Shown: positions 49,201 through 55,389 of the stretch, in pieces
Position numbering within the stretch: position 1 is the first letter of the stretch
How the letters are laid out: each line of letters opens with the position of its first letter
NCBI RefSeq assembly: GCF_902459505.1
Contig: NC_047091.1
Coordinates: 152,921,455-152,985,454 of the forward strand
DNA from: Geotrypetes seraphini
Taxonomy: Eukaryota; Chordata; Amphibia; Gymnophiona; Dermophiidae
Direction: 5' to 3'
DNA: 64,000 nt
Notes under the pieces: model-generated
Databases searched by the model: none
Seen by the model: the letters and a program-made list of their open reading frames with translations, nothing else
Told to the model about the DNA's origin: nothing
Translations under genes and position numbers: made by a program

Positions 49201-52041
49201 ACCTTCATTCTAACTGCTGTGCTACACCATGAATCATAGCAATTCTGGTTTGATTATACTGTTCCGTTTAGGCGTCGTTACGGTAGTAGCTACAGCGTGC
49301 TTGCGGCTCAATAGCGGAGCGCCGGAAACACACCGCAACGGCTGCAGTTAAGCATATCTTAAGCTGTCAGGGTAGGAAACTTCTCCCCTGACTGAAAGAA
49401 GCCATTTCTGGCTCACCAAGTTAAGGCACCTTGTTTCACCTTTTCATCCTCTCCAGCTCTCATATAATCTCATTTTCTCAAATATGTTGGTTGCAGGCTG
49501 TGAGGCAGGAGACATGCCAGCTATCCAGTTTGCCACCCCCCTAAGGGCCTCCCCACTTCTCTCCTTTGCAGCATGGGCCTCATGGAACATTAGATAAGAC
49601 AAAGGTCAATGGGCAGGATTCACTAAAGTACCAAAATCTATCCTATTCGTGTCCTATCCATTTCCGATGCGCAGATCGGATAGGGTGCAGATGAGGTTTG
49701 GAAGAAGGTTAGTGAGCACTGAAGATCTTGCAAACATCATATTGAACAGTTATTAGATAGATCAATTTATTTTATGACGATGCATTTTTGAATGATTTGA
49801 GCTTGGCATTATCATTAAGAGTGATAGGTGATTATATTGTATTTCATTGTAAGAATTCATCTCGTGCATATTCAGGGTAGATATTCTGAAAACCTGACTG
49901 GCTGGGTATGTTCCAATACGTCATGCTCCGTCCCTAGCAGTATTCATATCCAAGCTAAAAGCCCACTTTTTTGAAACTGCTTTCAACTCTTAACTCTCAC
50001 TCACTGCTGTCAGATACCCACTGTATCATTTCCTCTACTATAATCTCTCCAAACCTGAGATGTCCTGTCTGTCAAAATTAGATTGTAAGCTCTTCTGAGA
50101 AGGGACTGTGTATTGTATGTTAAATATACAGCGCTTCATATACCTTTCAGTGCTATAGATATTATAAATAGTAGTAGTAGTAGTAGTGGATTGGGAACCC
50201 TTCTCTAAAGTTAACCCCCCATCCCTTCAACAAATAAAAGCTTCTGCAGTCATAACAGCCACATGCTATTTTGTTTTGATCGGAGTATGTTTCTCCCCTG
50301 CAGACCGAGCCAAACACTGAAGACTCTGCTCCTGATTCTGAGAGATTAGCTCTGGATTTGACAGATCCAAATCGCCCAAGGTTTACATTGCAAGAGCTCC
50401 GGGACGTCCTACATGAGAGGAACGAGTTGAAAGCTAAAGTCTTTCTGTTACAGGAGGAGATTGCTTACTATAAAAGGTACAGCCCTGCTCTTGTCCCCAT
50501 CCAAGAGTCATACAGTCTCCTTTTTCTTATGTAGTTGACTTCTCTTTGGCTATGTCTTTCAAAAACACATCGGGTGCATTGTATTTTCAGTGTGTCATTT
50601 TCAGTGAAGAAAGCAGATACCATCTGTGCTTGTGCTCTCTGTTATTCTCTGGAGGGCAATGGAAAAAAAGTTTCTTATATGGTTAGATATTCTATATATT
50701 ATGAGATGGACTAGTCTTATAGCCCGTTACATTAACGGGTGCTAGAATATATGTGTGTGTGTGTGTGTGTCTTTATTTCTTTCTCTCTCTCTCTCTCCTT
50801 AGCCGCTTTCTGTATTTCTGTCTTTCTTTCTTTTTCCTTGGCTGTCCACTACCATCCCGCACCCCTCCTGACGCGACTCCCGCTGTCTTTCTTTCTGTCT
50901 GTCTCTGTCCCTGGCCCCCTTTGTCTGTTTGTCTTTCTGTATATCTCCCTGCCCCTGTGTCTTTCTTCTTTTCTTTCTGTCTCCCTTCGTCCCTCTGTCT
51001 GTGTGTCCAAAGCAGCATTCCCTCCCCCCTCCATTTCCCTCCCCACACACCAGTTCCCTGTGCAGCAGCATTAGCGTTTCCTCTACCCCCTTTCCCTTCC
51101 CACAGTTGTGACTACAAACGCGGGCCCGAGTCCTTTGCCGCCCCCCCCTTCCCTTGGGCCCGACTACACATGGCGATTCAAGCAGCGTGTGCCGCAGTCT
51201 TCACACGCTGCTTCGGGTCCTTCTACTGCCCTGATTTACTCTGGCACGTCCAGAGCAAATCAGGGCAGTAGAAGGGCCCGAAGCAGCGTGTGAAGACTGT
51301 TGCACACACTGCTTAAATCGCCAGTCGGGCCCGCGGGAAGGGAAGGGGGAGGCGGCAAATGACTCGGGTCCCGGGCAGCGGAAAGTTGCTGGGCTCCGCA
51401 GGCCTCCCCACCCCACCATCCTAACGTCAAACTGATACCAGAGGGCGCCCACCACCACCACTACTTCCGCAGCTCGCTCGCGCTTCGGCCGGTAGGGCCG
51501 TATTGTGAAGTGGAGAGCAGGGAAGCTTTTGTGATGCGTGAACACGCGGCGCGAGTGCGCATGTCTTTCAACAGGGAGCAGGACAGATCGTAAGCCGCGC
51601 ATGTGCACTTCCTATGTGTCGCTACAGCTCACGGAAAACCGGCGCACACTTAGGAAGTGCGCATGTGCGGCCTAGCGTTTTATTATATTAGATATTGCAA
51701 TCTGGAAAACTCTATGGTCAGGATCTATCCATTGTTTTGTTTTGGTTTTACTTAAAAAATACCATTCTGCCTCTAGCCTCCCCCCCCCCCGCCCCTGGCA
51801 AAGCCTCATCCTTGATGTGTTTAGGAAAGGGTAATTTCTAATGCCTTTAGCACCTTCAATCATTTTGGAAAGTTGGCTCCTATGTTCTAGAAGGTTTAAG
51901 AGAGGCAAAGAGTAAGGCAAATATGACTAGAGGTGTTTCTGTTTTTAGTGAGGAAACAGAGGATGAAAACAAGACTACACAGCCTCCATCAATAATTCAA
52001 CCCAAAACTCCCACCCAGCAGGAGTCTGGAATCAAGCGACT
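27973..52041 (+). CDS. RILPL1: RILPL1, Rab-interacting lysosomal protein-like 1 (exons 1-6 of 7; 3' end outside window)
   Basis: Join: 27973-28260, 34392-34542, 39894-40012, 45187-45405, 50304-50476, 51949-52041. This reads 347 codons plus two bases of the next; the family is about 400 residues, so roughly 50 remain. RILPL1 is a cytosolic and centrosomal coiled-coil adaptor that controls ciliary membrane protein content and binds Rab8/Rab10 phosphorylated by LRRK2 through RH2 (family knowledge). The order seen is RH1 (about residues 5-97), coiled coil (about 98-260), an acidic linker, RH2 (about 290-330) and a Pro/Thr-rich linker ending SGIKR. In vertebrates the final exon starts with LFSFFSR; no such exon was found between 52042 and 64000. 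RILPL2 is excluded because it is much shorter. All splice sites are GT-AG. Confidence 0.95.
28261..29900. other. RILPL1 intron 1, first part
   Basis: Mostly unique AT-rich sequence. A probable antisense LINE tail lies at about 28920-28980 (TATTTATTCATTTTCAATAA). No coding signal. Confidence 0.4.
29909..30087. mobile_element. Complete hAT hairpin MITE
   Basis: CAGTGGTTCTCAACCCTGTC pairs with GACAGGGTTGAGAACCACTG, and the inner TGCAAATCTCTCTCATGC pairs with its mate. The 8-bp flanks are CTTTAAAG and CTTTAAGG (one difference). Truncated relatives lie at 21290, 39373 and 49860. Confidence 0.9.
30290..30395 (+). mobile_element. CR1 3'-end fragment
   Basis: GGATAAGCAGCATAAAATCT, then TCTGTCCCAGTATGGCAACT and TTATGTTCTTATG, is the terminal part of a CR1 subfamily. 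Confidence 0.55.
31560..31866. repeat. Low-complexity TG/CA- and GCATAC-rich tract
   Basis: About 300 bp dominated by CATACACA, TGCATG, TGTACA and CACATA words, with long open frames on the minus strand that are composition artefacts. It lies next to the Kelch-like exon fragment. Confidence 0.6.
31897..32063 (-). pseudogene. Kelch-like (KLHL/BACK domain) exon fragment, antisense to RILPL1
   Basis: On the minus strand an open stretch reads LMKRLCFALMPVPELVECVQ, SVDFMRFDPVCQKLLLDVIS and YLMPFRQHCRQSLASR. It is bounded by an AG (CTCTATTGCAG) on one side and by a consensus donor GCAG|GTAAGG on the other. The pattern (RF-LMP, ELVE-VQSVDFM, DPVCQKLLLD-ISY, PFRQ) is that of the BACK domain in KLHL/BTB-Kelch proteins. 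The histidine usual after ISY appears missing, consistent with a lost codon. Codon use is GC-rich, unlike the surroundings. No BTB or Kelch repeat lies nearby, and CR1 sequence starts directly beside it. It is best read as a transposed or duplicated host exon. It could still be functional as an exon, which is untested. Confidence 0.6.
32064..33237 (+). mobile_element. CR1 fragment with an inserted LINE tail (32293-32672)
   Basis: The first part reads DMPDGVINMKKDLAKLEEWS and LKFNAKKCKVMHLGCKNLRE. After the insertion it reads AKARRMLGCIGRGMASRKNK, YKTLVRPHLEYCVQFWRPHL and KDLKRMELVQRNAAK, then a small internal deletion at about 32892, then the end with TTCTTATGTTCTTAT. The insert ends AAATAAACTTGAAACTT, a tail shared with the LINE at 44720-45097. 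Confidence 0.8.
33238..33603 (+). mobile_element. CR1 fragment, second subfamily
   Basis: The frame reads EERRERGDMIETFKYLHNVN, AMRGHRMKLRGNRLWSNLRK and YFFTERVVDVWNSLPEEVVQ, then the tail TAATGGTTACTGCGGATAGG. The same tail occurs in antisense at 52628-52760. Confidence 0.8.
33604..34190 (+). mobile_element. CR1 fragment, third subfamily
   Basis: The frame to 34018 reads [60 protein letters not shown] and IVKLWNALPEVVVRADSEAG. It then carries a tail ending CCATTGGTCTGACCCAGTAA and TTCTTATGTTCTTA. The reading frame is open, so it is fairly young. Confidence 0.85.
34392..34542 (+). CDS. RILPL1: RILPL1 coding exon 2
   Basis: Acceptor TTGTTTCTCCAG|GAATTAG, donor CATGAAG|GTAAGC; 151 nt, phase 0 in, one base out. 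It encodes ELAIVEDVWREEAQDLLTQI, AQLQEENKQLMNNLSSKD and VNFTEEEFQKHE, the start of the long parallel coiled coil. The residues match RILPL1 rather than RILPL2. A Harbinger-type hairpin element begins only about 20 bp into the following intron. Confidence 0.96.
34562..34739. mobile_element. Harbinger-type hairpin MITE close to RILPL1 exon 2
   Basis: CCCCCTTTTACAAAACCGC pairs with GCGGTTTTGTAAAAGGGGG, and CTGCTCCCGATGCTCATAG pairs with ATGAATGTCGGGAGCAG. TTA on both sides (34559-34561, 34740-34742). It starts 20 bp beyond the exon 2 splice donor. Confidence 0.8.
34743..35640. other. RILPL1 intron 2, unassigned
   Basis: Unique-looking AT-rich sequence. A short plus-strand open frame (34854-35144) is Lys/Asn-rich and matches nothing I know. 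Confidence 0.35.
35645..36370. mobile_element. Partial hAT and Tigger-like ends
   Basis: At about 35650, CAGGGGTAGGCAACC is a hAT-type end followed by AGAGGGCCAAATGACTG. At about 35812 CAGTTCTCCCTCCATATTCG, with CGAATACGGAGGGAA at 36188, and a further decayed mate at about 36365, suggest a Tigger-like element. Boundaries are uncertain. A run of 20 G lies at 36008-36027. Confidence 0.45.
36822..37135. repeat. Foldback element with 57-bp arms
   Basis: CAAATCAGCGGACTTTTGGT, then AACAATTGTCTCCCCACTAG and AGTATAAATAT, at 36825-36881 is repeated inverted at 37075-37135. The 190-bp loop has no coding capacity. It may be Penelope- or DNA-transposon-derived; class unknown. Confidence 0.65.
37607..38228. 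mobile_element. hAT-type MITE split by an L2 3' end
   Basis: The left end TGGAGAATGACATGGAGACA (37610) and the right end TCCCCATGTCATTCTCTA (to about 38228) flank a self-complementary core around ACTTTAAAATCATAAGTGTT. An L2 3' fragment occupies 37637-38045. A complete relative is at 63754-63964. Confidence 0.75.
37637..38045 (+). mobile_element. L2 LINE 3' fragment
   Basis: ATATGACAACCTAAGAGCCA through TTCAAAAAATACATAAAACC to CCGCCTTGAACCGCAAGGTA and a (TAATG)n tail. Nearly identical to the 3' end at 56968-57428, so both are young. Confidence 0.9.
38654..39350 (-). mobile_element. Penelope-like element piece between short inverted repeats
   Basis: Inverted repeats of about 68 bp (ACCCAGACCCTCAGAAATGC and ATTCAAATATGTTTCATAGT at 38656-38715; the inverse at 39282-39350) bracket the segment. 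Within it on the minus strand is the Penelope-type end motif CTGAAGAAACCCTCAGGG, TGAAACATGTCGGC. No RT is left here. It is broken and looks old to middle-aged. Confidence 0.6.
38871..38936 (-). ncRNA. Hammerhead-ribozyme-like motif of Penelope type
   Basis: On the minus strand: TAGGGATA (stem I, distal), loop, CC (stem I, proximal), CTGAAGA (core box 1), ACCC-TCA-GGGT (stem II), GAAAC-AT-GTC (core box 2 with minimal stem III and GUC cleavage triplet), GG, loop, TATCCCTA. The distal stem pairs over 8 bp. This order and the very short stem III match the type I hammerheads known in Penelope-like retroelements. One unpaired A next to stem II is a deviation. Activity is unknown. Confidence 0.6.
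39373..39453. mobile_element. Fragment of the hAT hairpin family
   Basis: CATATTCATTGGGGAAATTC and TGAAAACCCAACTGG, then GAGGACCGGAGTTGCCCACC, then CCTGG, resembles the right half of the element at 29909-30087. Confidence 0.5.
39460..39648 (-). mobile_element. tRNA-derived SINE with intact A and B boxes
   Basis: Minus strand: GTGTGGCGCAGTGGTTAGAG contains an A box (TGGCGCAGTGG, 39628-39618 region) and GGTTCAAATCC is a canonical B box (39584-39574). After the tRNA head comes CTGTGACCCTGGGTAAGTCA, the MIR/core-like middle, then a LINE-like tail to about 39460. An internal pol III promoter is therefore present. It is antisense to RILPL1, in intron 2. Confidence 0.8.
39894..40012 (+). CDS. RILPL1: RILPL1 coding exon 3
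   Basis: Acceptor TATCTTGTCCTAG|GTATGTCG, donor GAGGCA|GTAAGT; 119 nt. It completes a Gly codon and encodes MSERERQVMKKLKEVVDKQR and DEIRAKDRELGLKNEDIEA. The segment is a heptad-rich coiled coil, nearly identical to the mammalian protein. Confidence 0.96.
40540..41450 (+). mobile_element. L2-like LINE 3' end, hosting a hairpin MITE
   Basis: SVLQFKKGLKTVLFVRTYKS resembles the C-terminal end of L2-type ORF2. The segment ends with TAATCTGCATAGAATTGTTG and GAATATACATTTTTTAATAA, a LINE tail followed by AAATAAATA. The MITE at 41094-41268 is inserted. Confidence 0.5.
41094..41268. mobile_element. Harbinger-type hairpin MITE
   Basis: GGGGTCCTTTTATCAAGGCG pairs with CGCCTTGATAAAAGGAACCC. GTTTAACGCGCGGAATACTG and CGCGTTAAACC form an inner stem. 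AAT on both sides (41091-41093, 41269-41271). Confidence 0.8.
41516..41925. repeat. GC-rich foldback element of about 410 bp
   Basis: GGACAAAGGCGCACGCAGAC, then AACTGAG, near the left end is inverted near the right (CTCAGTTGTCGGCGCGCGCC then TTTGTC). Pairing continues inward through GGGGCTCC/GGAGCCCC, ACTTTACTTTATACAGATCG and its mate, and GTTACAACCCCCCACAACG and its mate, to a central TTTCCCTAAAAAACAGGGAAA. No coding capacity. Class unknown. Confidence 0.75.
42110..43067 (+). mobile_element. Penelope-like element remnant with RT fragment
   Basis: The last part (about 42975-43067) reads AKPLDFLDLRITVADGQFKT then TIFRKSTDRN. The FLD and RKxTDRN signature is that of the Penelope reverse transcriptase. 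The upstream AT-rich part carries the Penelope-type end motif in the opposite orientation (42481-42540), as in elements whose terminal repeat is inverted. A 14-C run lies at 42910-42923. It is broken and truncated by the CR1 at 43068. Confidence 0.65.
42481..42540 (-). ncRNA. Second hammerhead-like motif
   Basis: On the minus strand: TTCAGCTC (stem I), CTGAGGA (core box 1), GCC-TATAT-GGT (stem II), GAAA, CGCA-AGAT-TGTG (stem III), TT (cleavage position), then GGGCTGGCTGAA, which pairs with the first strand over about 7 bp with wobbles. It differs from the motif at 38871 by a longer stem III and a GUU-type cleavage triplet, so it is a distinct subfamily. Activity is unknown. Confidence 0.45.
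43068..44034 (+). mobile_element. CR1 LINE, long open C-terminal half and 3' end
   Basis: NDLDIGKMSKVIKFADDTKL holds the RT FADD box. After a frameshift near 43180, a 235-codon open frame (43218-43922) reads [80 protein letters not shown] and RVVENWNALPESVVG. The tail GCGTGAGCGGACTGCTGGGC and TTCTTATGTTC follows. It is young for the window. It starts exactly where the Penelope RT piece stops. Confidence 0.88.
44306..44713. mobile_element. Unclassified element with CCTGATTCTATA ends
   Basis: CCTGATTCTATAAAATC at the left and GATTCTATAATGGGCAC then TCTATAGAATCAGGGTC at the right form approximate inverted ends. GGCGCC and CCTAACTTTAGG-type words fill the interior. A truncated relative is at about 47102-47175 (CCCCGATTCTGCAAACTGCG). 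Confidence 0.45.
44720..45097 (+). mobile_element. LINE 3' tail (AACTTGAAACTTG end)
   Basis: T-rich sequence ending GGCCGATTGGGCGGTTTATA, then AATAAACTTGAAACTTGA. The same tail occurs at 32655-32672 and 26390-26416. Only 90 bp separate it from RILPL1 exon 4. Confidence 0.55.
45187..45405 (+). CDS. RILPL1: RILPL1 coding exon 4
   Basis: Acceptor GTCCTCTTCTAG|CTGCAGC, donor ATCGAG|GTAAGG; 219 nt, phase 0 at both ends. It encodes LQQQQNRFIKINQDLRHRVT, VVEAQGKALIEQKVELETYL, QAKEQEFGKLRAEYGKLRE and an acidic end, GPDGGEIE. This is the last part of the central coiled coil before the variable linker. Confidence 0.96.
45406..46940. other. RILPL1 intron 4, first part, largely unassigned
   Basis: Contains a truncated GGTCATTTTCGAAAAGGACG family member at about 45811-45850 and a 19-C run at 46822-46840. 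No coding signal. Confidence 0.4.
47276..48123. repeat. Direct repeats of about 110 bp (47276-47380, 48003-48123)
   Basis: Both copies share AGGATTGTAAGCTTTAACAT, CATCTTTAAAA, GATATTTATAATAT and ATTTTCA, and end in a tRNA-like antisense B-box text (TTGAACTACGAACATCAG in the second). A shorter related piece is at 47555. A second pair, AGCAATTCTGGTTT, ATTATACTGTT, lies at 47438 and 49236. Confidence 0.6.
47630..47690 (+). ncRNA. Degenerate hammerhead-like Penelope end
   Basis: GATAACC (47634-47640) pairs with GGTTATC (47681-47687). Between them is GAAACATGTC (47671-47680), identical to core box 2 and the minimal stem III of the motif at 38871. Core box 1 is decayed (TTGAAAA). It is a relative of that motif, probably inactive. 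Confidence 0.45.
48100..49250. repeat. Cluster of tRNA-like SINE heads
   Basis: The best head is on the minus strand at about 48822-48744: GTGGTGTAGCTCAATGAGTA (A box) and GAGTTCAACTCCC (B box). Antisense B-box text also occurs at about 48107 (GGGAGTTGAACTACG) and 49171 (GGGAGTTGAACCCAG). A plus-strand head with TGGTAGCTCAATGGCTTAAA is at 48918. They appear to be separate copies of one tRNA-derived SINE family in both orientations. Confidence 0.6.
49860..50210. repeat. Fragmentary repeats before RILPL1 exon 5
   Basis: ATATTCTGAAAACCTGACTG, GCTGGG is a scrap of the hAT hairpin family. ACTGTGTATTGTATGTTAAA, TATACAGCGCTTCATATACC and a (TAG)n run at 50169-50187 follow; the latter resembles a LINE 3' end with a trinucleotide tail. 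Confidence 0.45.
50304..50476 (+). CDS. RILPL1: RILPL1 coding exon 5 (RH2 domain)
   Basis: Acceptor TTCTCCCCTGCAG|ACCGAGCC, donor TATAAAAG|GTACAG; 173 nt, phase 0 in, two bases out. A linker with low complexity and acidic residues (TEPNTEDSAPDSERLALDL) is followed by DPNRPRFTLQELRDVLHERN and ELKAKVFLLQEEIAYYK, the RH2 helices. In the family the RH2 basic residues contact the phosphothreonine in switch II of Rab8/Rab10. Confidence 0.95.
50692..51687. mobile_element. Unclassified 996-bp DNA element with 9-bp target duplication
   Basis: Flanked by TTAGATATT on both sides (50683-50691, 51688-51696). Near its left end CCCGTTACATTAACGGG is a terminal-type hairpin, followed by a TG run and a CTTTCT/CTGTCT-rich tract. 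The centre (51121-51375) is a foldback with about 125-bp arms. The right part has GCGCATGTGC hairpin words and ends GCCTAGCGTTTTATTATA. No transposase frame. A 9-bp duplication suggests the Mutator group, but the end hairpin recalls Helitrons. Confidence 0.6.
51949..52041 (+). CDS. RILPL1: RILPL1 coding exon 6
   Basis: Acceptor TTTCTGTTTTTAG|TGAGGAA, donor AAGCGACT|GTAAGT; 93 nt. It completes Ser317, then reads EETEDENKTTQPPSIIQPK and TPTQQESGIKR, ending two bases into a Leu codon. This matches the family's variable Pro-rich linker followed by the conserved SGIKRL. The remaining conserved tail must be in a further exon, not located here. Confidence 0.92.
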
Positions 52042-52627
52042 GTAAGTAATGGTGCCATGTAAAAATACTGTAGATGTATGTAGCTTGGTTTTCAGAGTAA
52101 TACTTCTCGTACATCGAATATGAGAAGCCGTCTTTTTACCTGATGCCTACAGGATCTCAGAACCTTAGAGATCAGAAGTCTTAATTCCCCTTTCATTGTG
52201 GATGGGAAGAATGCAATTTTGAAGCAGGAATCTTGAATCCAAAAGCTCAGTCACAGAATAACACCCTCTAGTTAGTACATCAATTTGAGCCAAAATCTGT
52301 GTAATGCTCTTTATAAAATAAACTCTGTACCATCTGCCATTTTGAAGTAAAAGAATTCAGGAAAAAAATGAGAGGGCTTTACACACCAGCTCCCTAGGGA
52401 CAATATTCAGCTGCCTGGCCACAGCACAGAGATGAGCAGATGAAACTGTATCTGTTTGTGGGGTATTTGGGCAGTATATTGTTGCTCTGCATAACCTTTG
52501 GCCGCACCCCTTCCAGTCCTTAAATGTTTTTGATCCTCCTCCTCCTATAATAATAATTTTTTAAATCTTGCTAACTTTCACAATGATTTTCCAATTCTTA
52601 GAATTCATATTCAGTTCTTTAATTAAC

Positions 52628-52765
52628 ATAGAAACATGATGGCAGATAAAGGCCAAATGGCCCATCTAGTCTGCCCATCCGCAGTACCCATTATCTCTTT
52701 CTCTCTCCGAGAGATCCCACCTGCCTATCCCAGGCCCTTTTGAATTCAGACACAGTACCTTTTAG
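52628..52765 (-). mobile_element. CR1 3'-end fragment
   Basis: The plus strand shows CATAGAAACATGATGGCAGA, GCCCATCTAGTCTGCCCATC and CTCTCCGAGAGATCCCACCT, the antisense of the tail at 33500-33603. Confidence 0.8.
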
Positions 52766-53288
52766 GGTTAGTAAGAACTAACAGCAAATTTCTGCTCTCC
52801 GAAGTGCTTTTACTTTCTACCTAGGAAGTGAAACTTGCTAAGCTATTGTGAATTTTCATGTCTATTCCTTTGGGTTCAGTGTATTAAAGTGAAACTCACC
52901 CGTTTCTCATTGCATGAAGAACTTTTGTACTCAGCTAGTTTCACAGTTTCTGACTTTGTTTATTCACTATTCTTGGTGTGACGGATAGATAATGTATAAG
53001 AGAAACCTGCTTTCAGTGGAGGCAGTACAAACATATCCATCTCATGAATATTCACATTTAAATTTCAAATTTCATCTTTATTTGTTATACTGCTAGCCAA
53101 AAATGATCTAATATAATAGAAAAGAGTAAAACAAGACATTCACAAAAAAGAACATAAGTTGCAAAATCCAGTTTACATAATATAACACCACACAGTCCAT
53201 CATAAGGACACATATAGGGTAAAGGGGATGAGGCTTAATATGCTGCTTTTTCTGTGTGGTTGTAATCAAAGCAATTTACATATCTTAG

Positions 53289-53345
53289 ACAGGTACGAGG
53301 GGCTGCTGAAAAGTTCTCAGCCCAACCAACAGATTTGGGGCAGTC
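53289..53345 (+). mobile_element. Mariner-type end
   Basis: TACGAGGGGCTGCTGAAAAG, then TTCTCAGCCCAACC, matches the end of the MITE at 18727-18914. No second end was identified. Confidence 0.45.
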
Positions 53346-53399
53346 ATTATCGGGGCTATACAAGACTGCAGGGAAGAAGAGAGAGAAGGAAAGGGAAAA

Positions 53400-54518
53400 A
53401 GAAAAGCCCAAAGGAATGAAGGAAGAGTGAGTGAAATATTGAACATAGTGGAGGAAGGAAGGAAAGAAAGAGTGTGAGACACACATTGGTGTAAAGGAGT
53501 AAGAGAGGGGAGAAGCTGAACACAGGGAAATATACAAAAAGAGGGGAGATGGTGGGCATAGGAACAGGGACAAAAGGGGAATGCTGCATAGTATATGGAC
53601 ACAGAGGGGTAATGCTAGACATGGGAGGGTATGTGGACTAGACATGGGTGAGAATAAGAACTCAGAAAGAAGATGCTGAACAGGGGGAGGGGTGGATATT
53701 GAGGAGCGATACTATACACAGGGGGAGGGGTTATAGAATGGAGAGATGATGGAGGCAGGGAGATGGGCACAGGGGAAATACTAGAAAAGAACGTATAGGA
53801 GACATAGAGAAGGGAGAACATGGGGAACAATACATACACAGAGATAGAAGATGGATGGTGAGCATGGAGAAAGTAGAAATGTGAAATGGTCAAGAGACCT
53901 TGCCAGGTGAGTTAAGAGAAGACAATAGAAAATAGAGACCAGCACCTGAGACCAACATGGTTTGAAGAATAAAATGACGAGACAATAAAAGGTAGAAAAA
54001 AAATTTTTTATTTTCTATTTTGTGATTAGAATATATCGGATTTGAAATATGTATCCTGCTAGAGCTGGTGTTAGACATAACTAGGGACCGCAAAGCCCAG
54101 GATGTGCTTCTTTAGCTTCCAGCTAGCTTAGGGCTTTCTCTCTGGCCAGGGGTCAGCTGCCCTAGTTGCTCTCCCTTAACACTATTCCTGCCATGTGTGA
54201 CTGAAGTATTCTGTTAGCTTGATTTTTCTATGTAGCATTCTGTAATAATTTGACTCCAGTTTTCTCAATAGTGGAGGTGATATTTGTGAGGGGGAGGAGA
54301 GGGGAGACAGGGAGTTTGTTGATCCTTGTTCTGTGTTATTTGTGATTTATAAAATGACAATTGTACAGAATATTGTTTCTTTTTATACTTTAATAAAATA
54401 AGTTCAGTGTAAAATCATAACTATTCAAGACTTGTGTGGATGTTTGCGGGGATGGAGCCCAAGCTCATGGAGACAGGGCAGAGATGGGGACAAATTTTTT
54501 CTCCATGTCATTCTCTAA
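53400..54518. mobile_element. Purine-rich interior and right end of a long hAT-type element
   Basis: The plus strand from 53400 to 53990 is strongly purine-biased with GGGAGA and GGGGA words. Then comes TAGAAAAAAAATTTTTTATT and TGTATCCTGCTAGAGCTGGT. It ends GATGGGGACAAATTTTTTCT and CCATGTCATTCTCTA, the same terminus as the short hAT elements at 37610-38228 and 63754-63964, which could be its deletion derivatives. No transposase frame. The left end is not located. Confidence 0.5.
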
Positions 54519-54990
54519 TTGTAACCTCAGAAACGTGGTATATTAAATCCCATCTCTGTTACCTTTTCTTCCTTAAAGTGTATCTGTGAATGCAGAGGTG
54601 CAGGTGATTCCTTCAGGAGCTAATACCAACAAACAGTTGGATAAACTTTGTCTTAAGATATTAGCAGCCTAAAAACTAATCCCATATATTGTTGAACCTG
54701 CCCTTTTTGCTGCTTTAGTTGAAGAATATTTTTTTAACCGGCAGAATGGGCAGAAAACTTAGTACAAAGATCTTGATGAATTACAGGGTCGTTTGATCCA
54801 TGCTCTCTGCTGTAGAAATTGATCTAAAGTATCAGTGCCCCAAGTCTGCAAGCTGATTTGCTCATATTCTTTTTAAGTGGTGCAGCATTGGCACAAGGAT
54901 TTGGTATCCTGCAATTTCAGAAAAGCAAAAAAAAATTCTACAGGAAAGAAACAACAGTAAAAAGAAAAATGAAATATGGTATAATATGTA
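54519..54990. other. RILPL1 downstream intron (after exon 6), unassigned
   Basis: AT-rich, without a recognised repeat or coding stretch. Confidence 0.35.
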
Positions 54991-55264
54991 TATAAGTGTA
55001 CATATCATATATTAGACAACTTTAGTATATCATAGAGGTGTTATTTCAATCAGAACTTGAATTAAGGGATATTCTCTTATATTTTCCTTTATAATATTAC
55101 ACCTTTTTACAGTTTTATGGTCCTCAGAAACATCACTCTGTGTTCAATAATTTCATTACACAGAGCTTTATGTGTTGAATCGTCATAGGATCCAGATTAT
55201 TCTTAAATTTCATATAAAGTATTTGTAATATCAATAAATATATTTCATTAGTATTTTTAAACTT

Positions 55265-55382
55265 TAAATATTCATAAATATAATTTAATAGTCTTAGCTA
55301 TTACTTAGCTTTTCATTGTGGTCTGAATACAGGGACAGCTAAGTAATAGCTAAGACTATTAAATTATATTTATGAATATTTA
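55265..55382. repeat. Perfect inverted repeat, 45-bp arms
   Basis: AAATATTCATAAATATAATT, TAATAGTCTTAGCTATTACT, TAGCT at the left is matched base for base by the inverse at 55338-55382. The loop is about 27 bp. Confidence 0.9.
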
Positions 55383-55389
55383 AAGAGAC

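Noticed and set aside
50739-51608. Several open frames with Cys, Ser, Leu and Phe repeats
   Set aside because: They come from CTTTCT/CTGTCT simple sequence and a foldback inside a transposable element.
53235-53893. Minus-strand hydrophobic open frames
   Set aside because: They mirror the purine-rich strand of a hAT-type element and have no conserved pattern.
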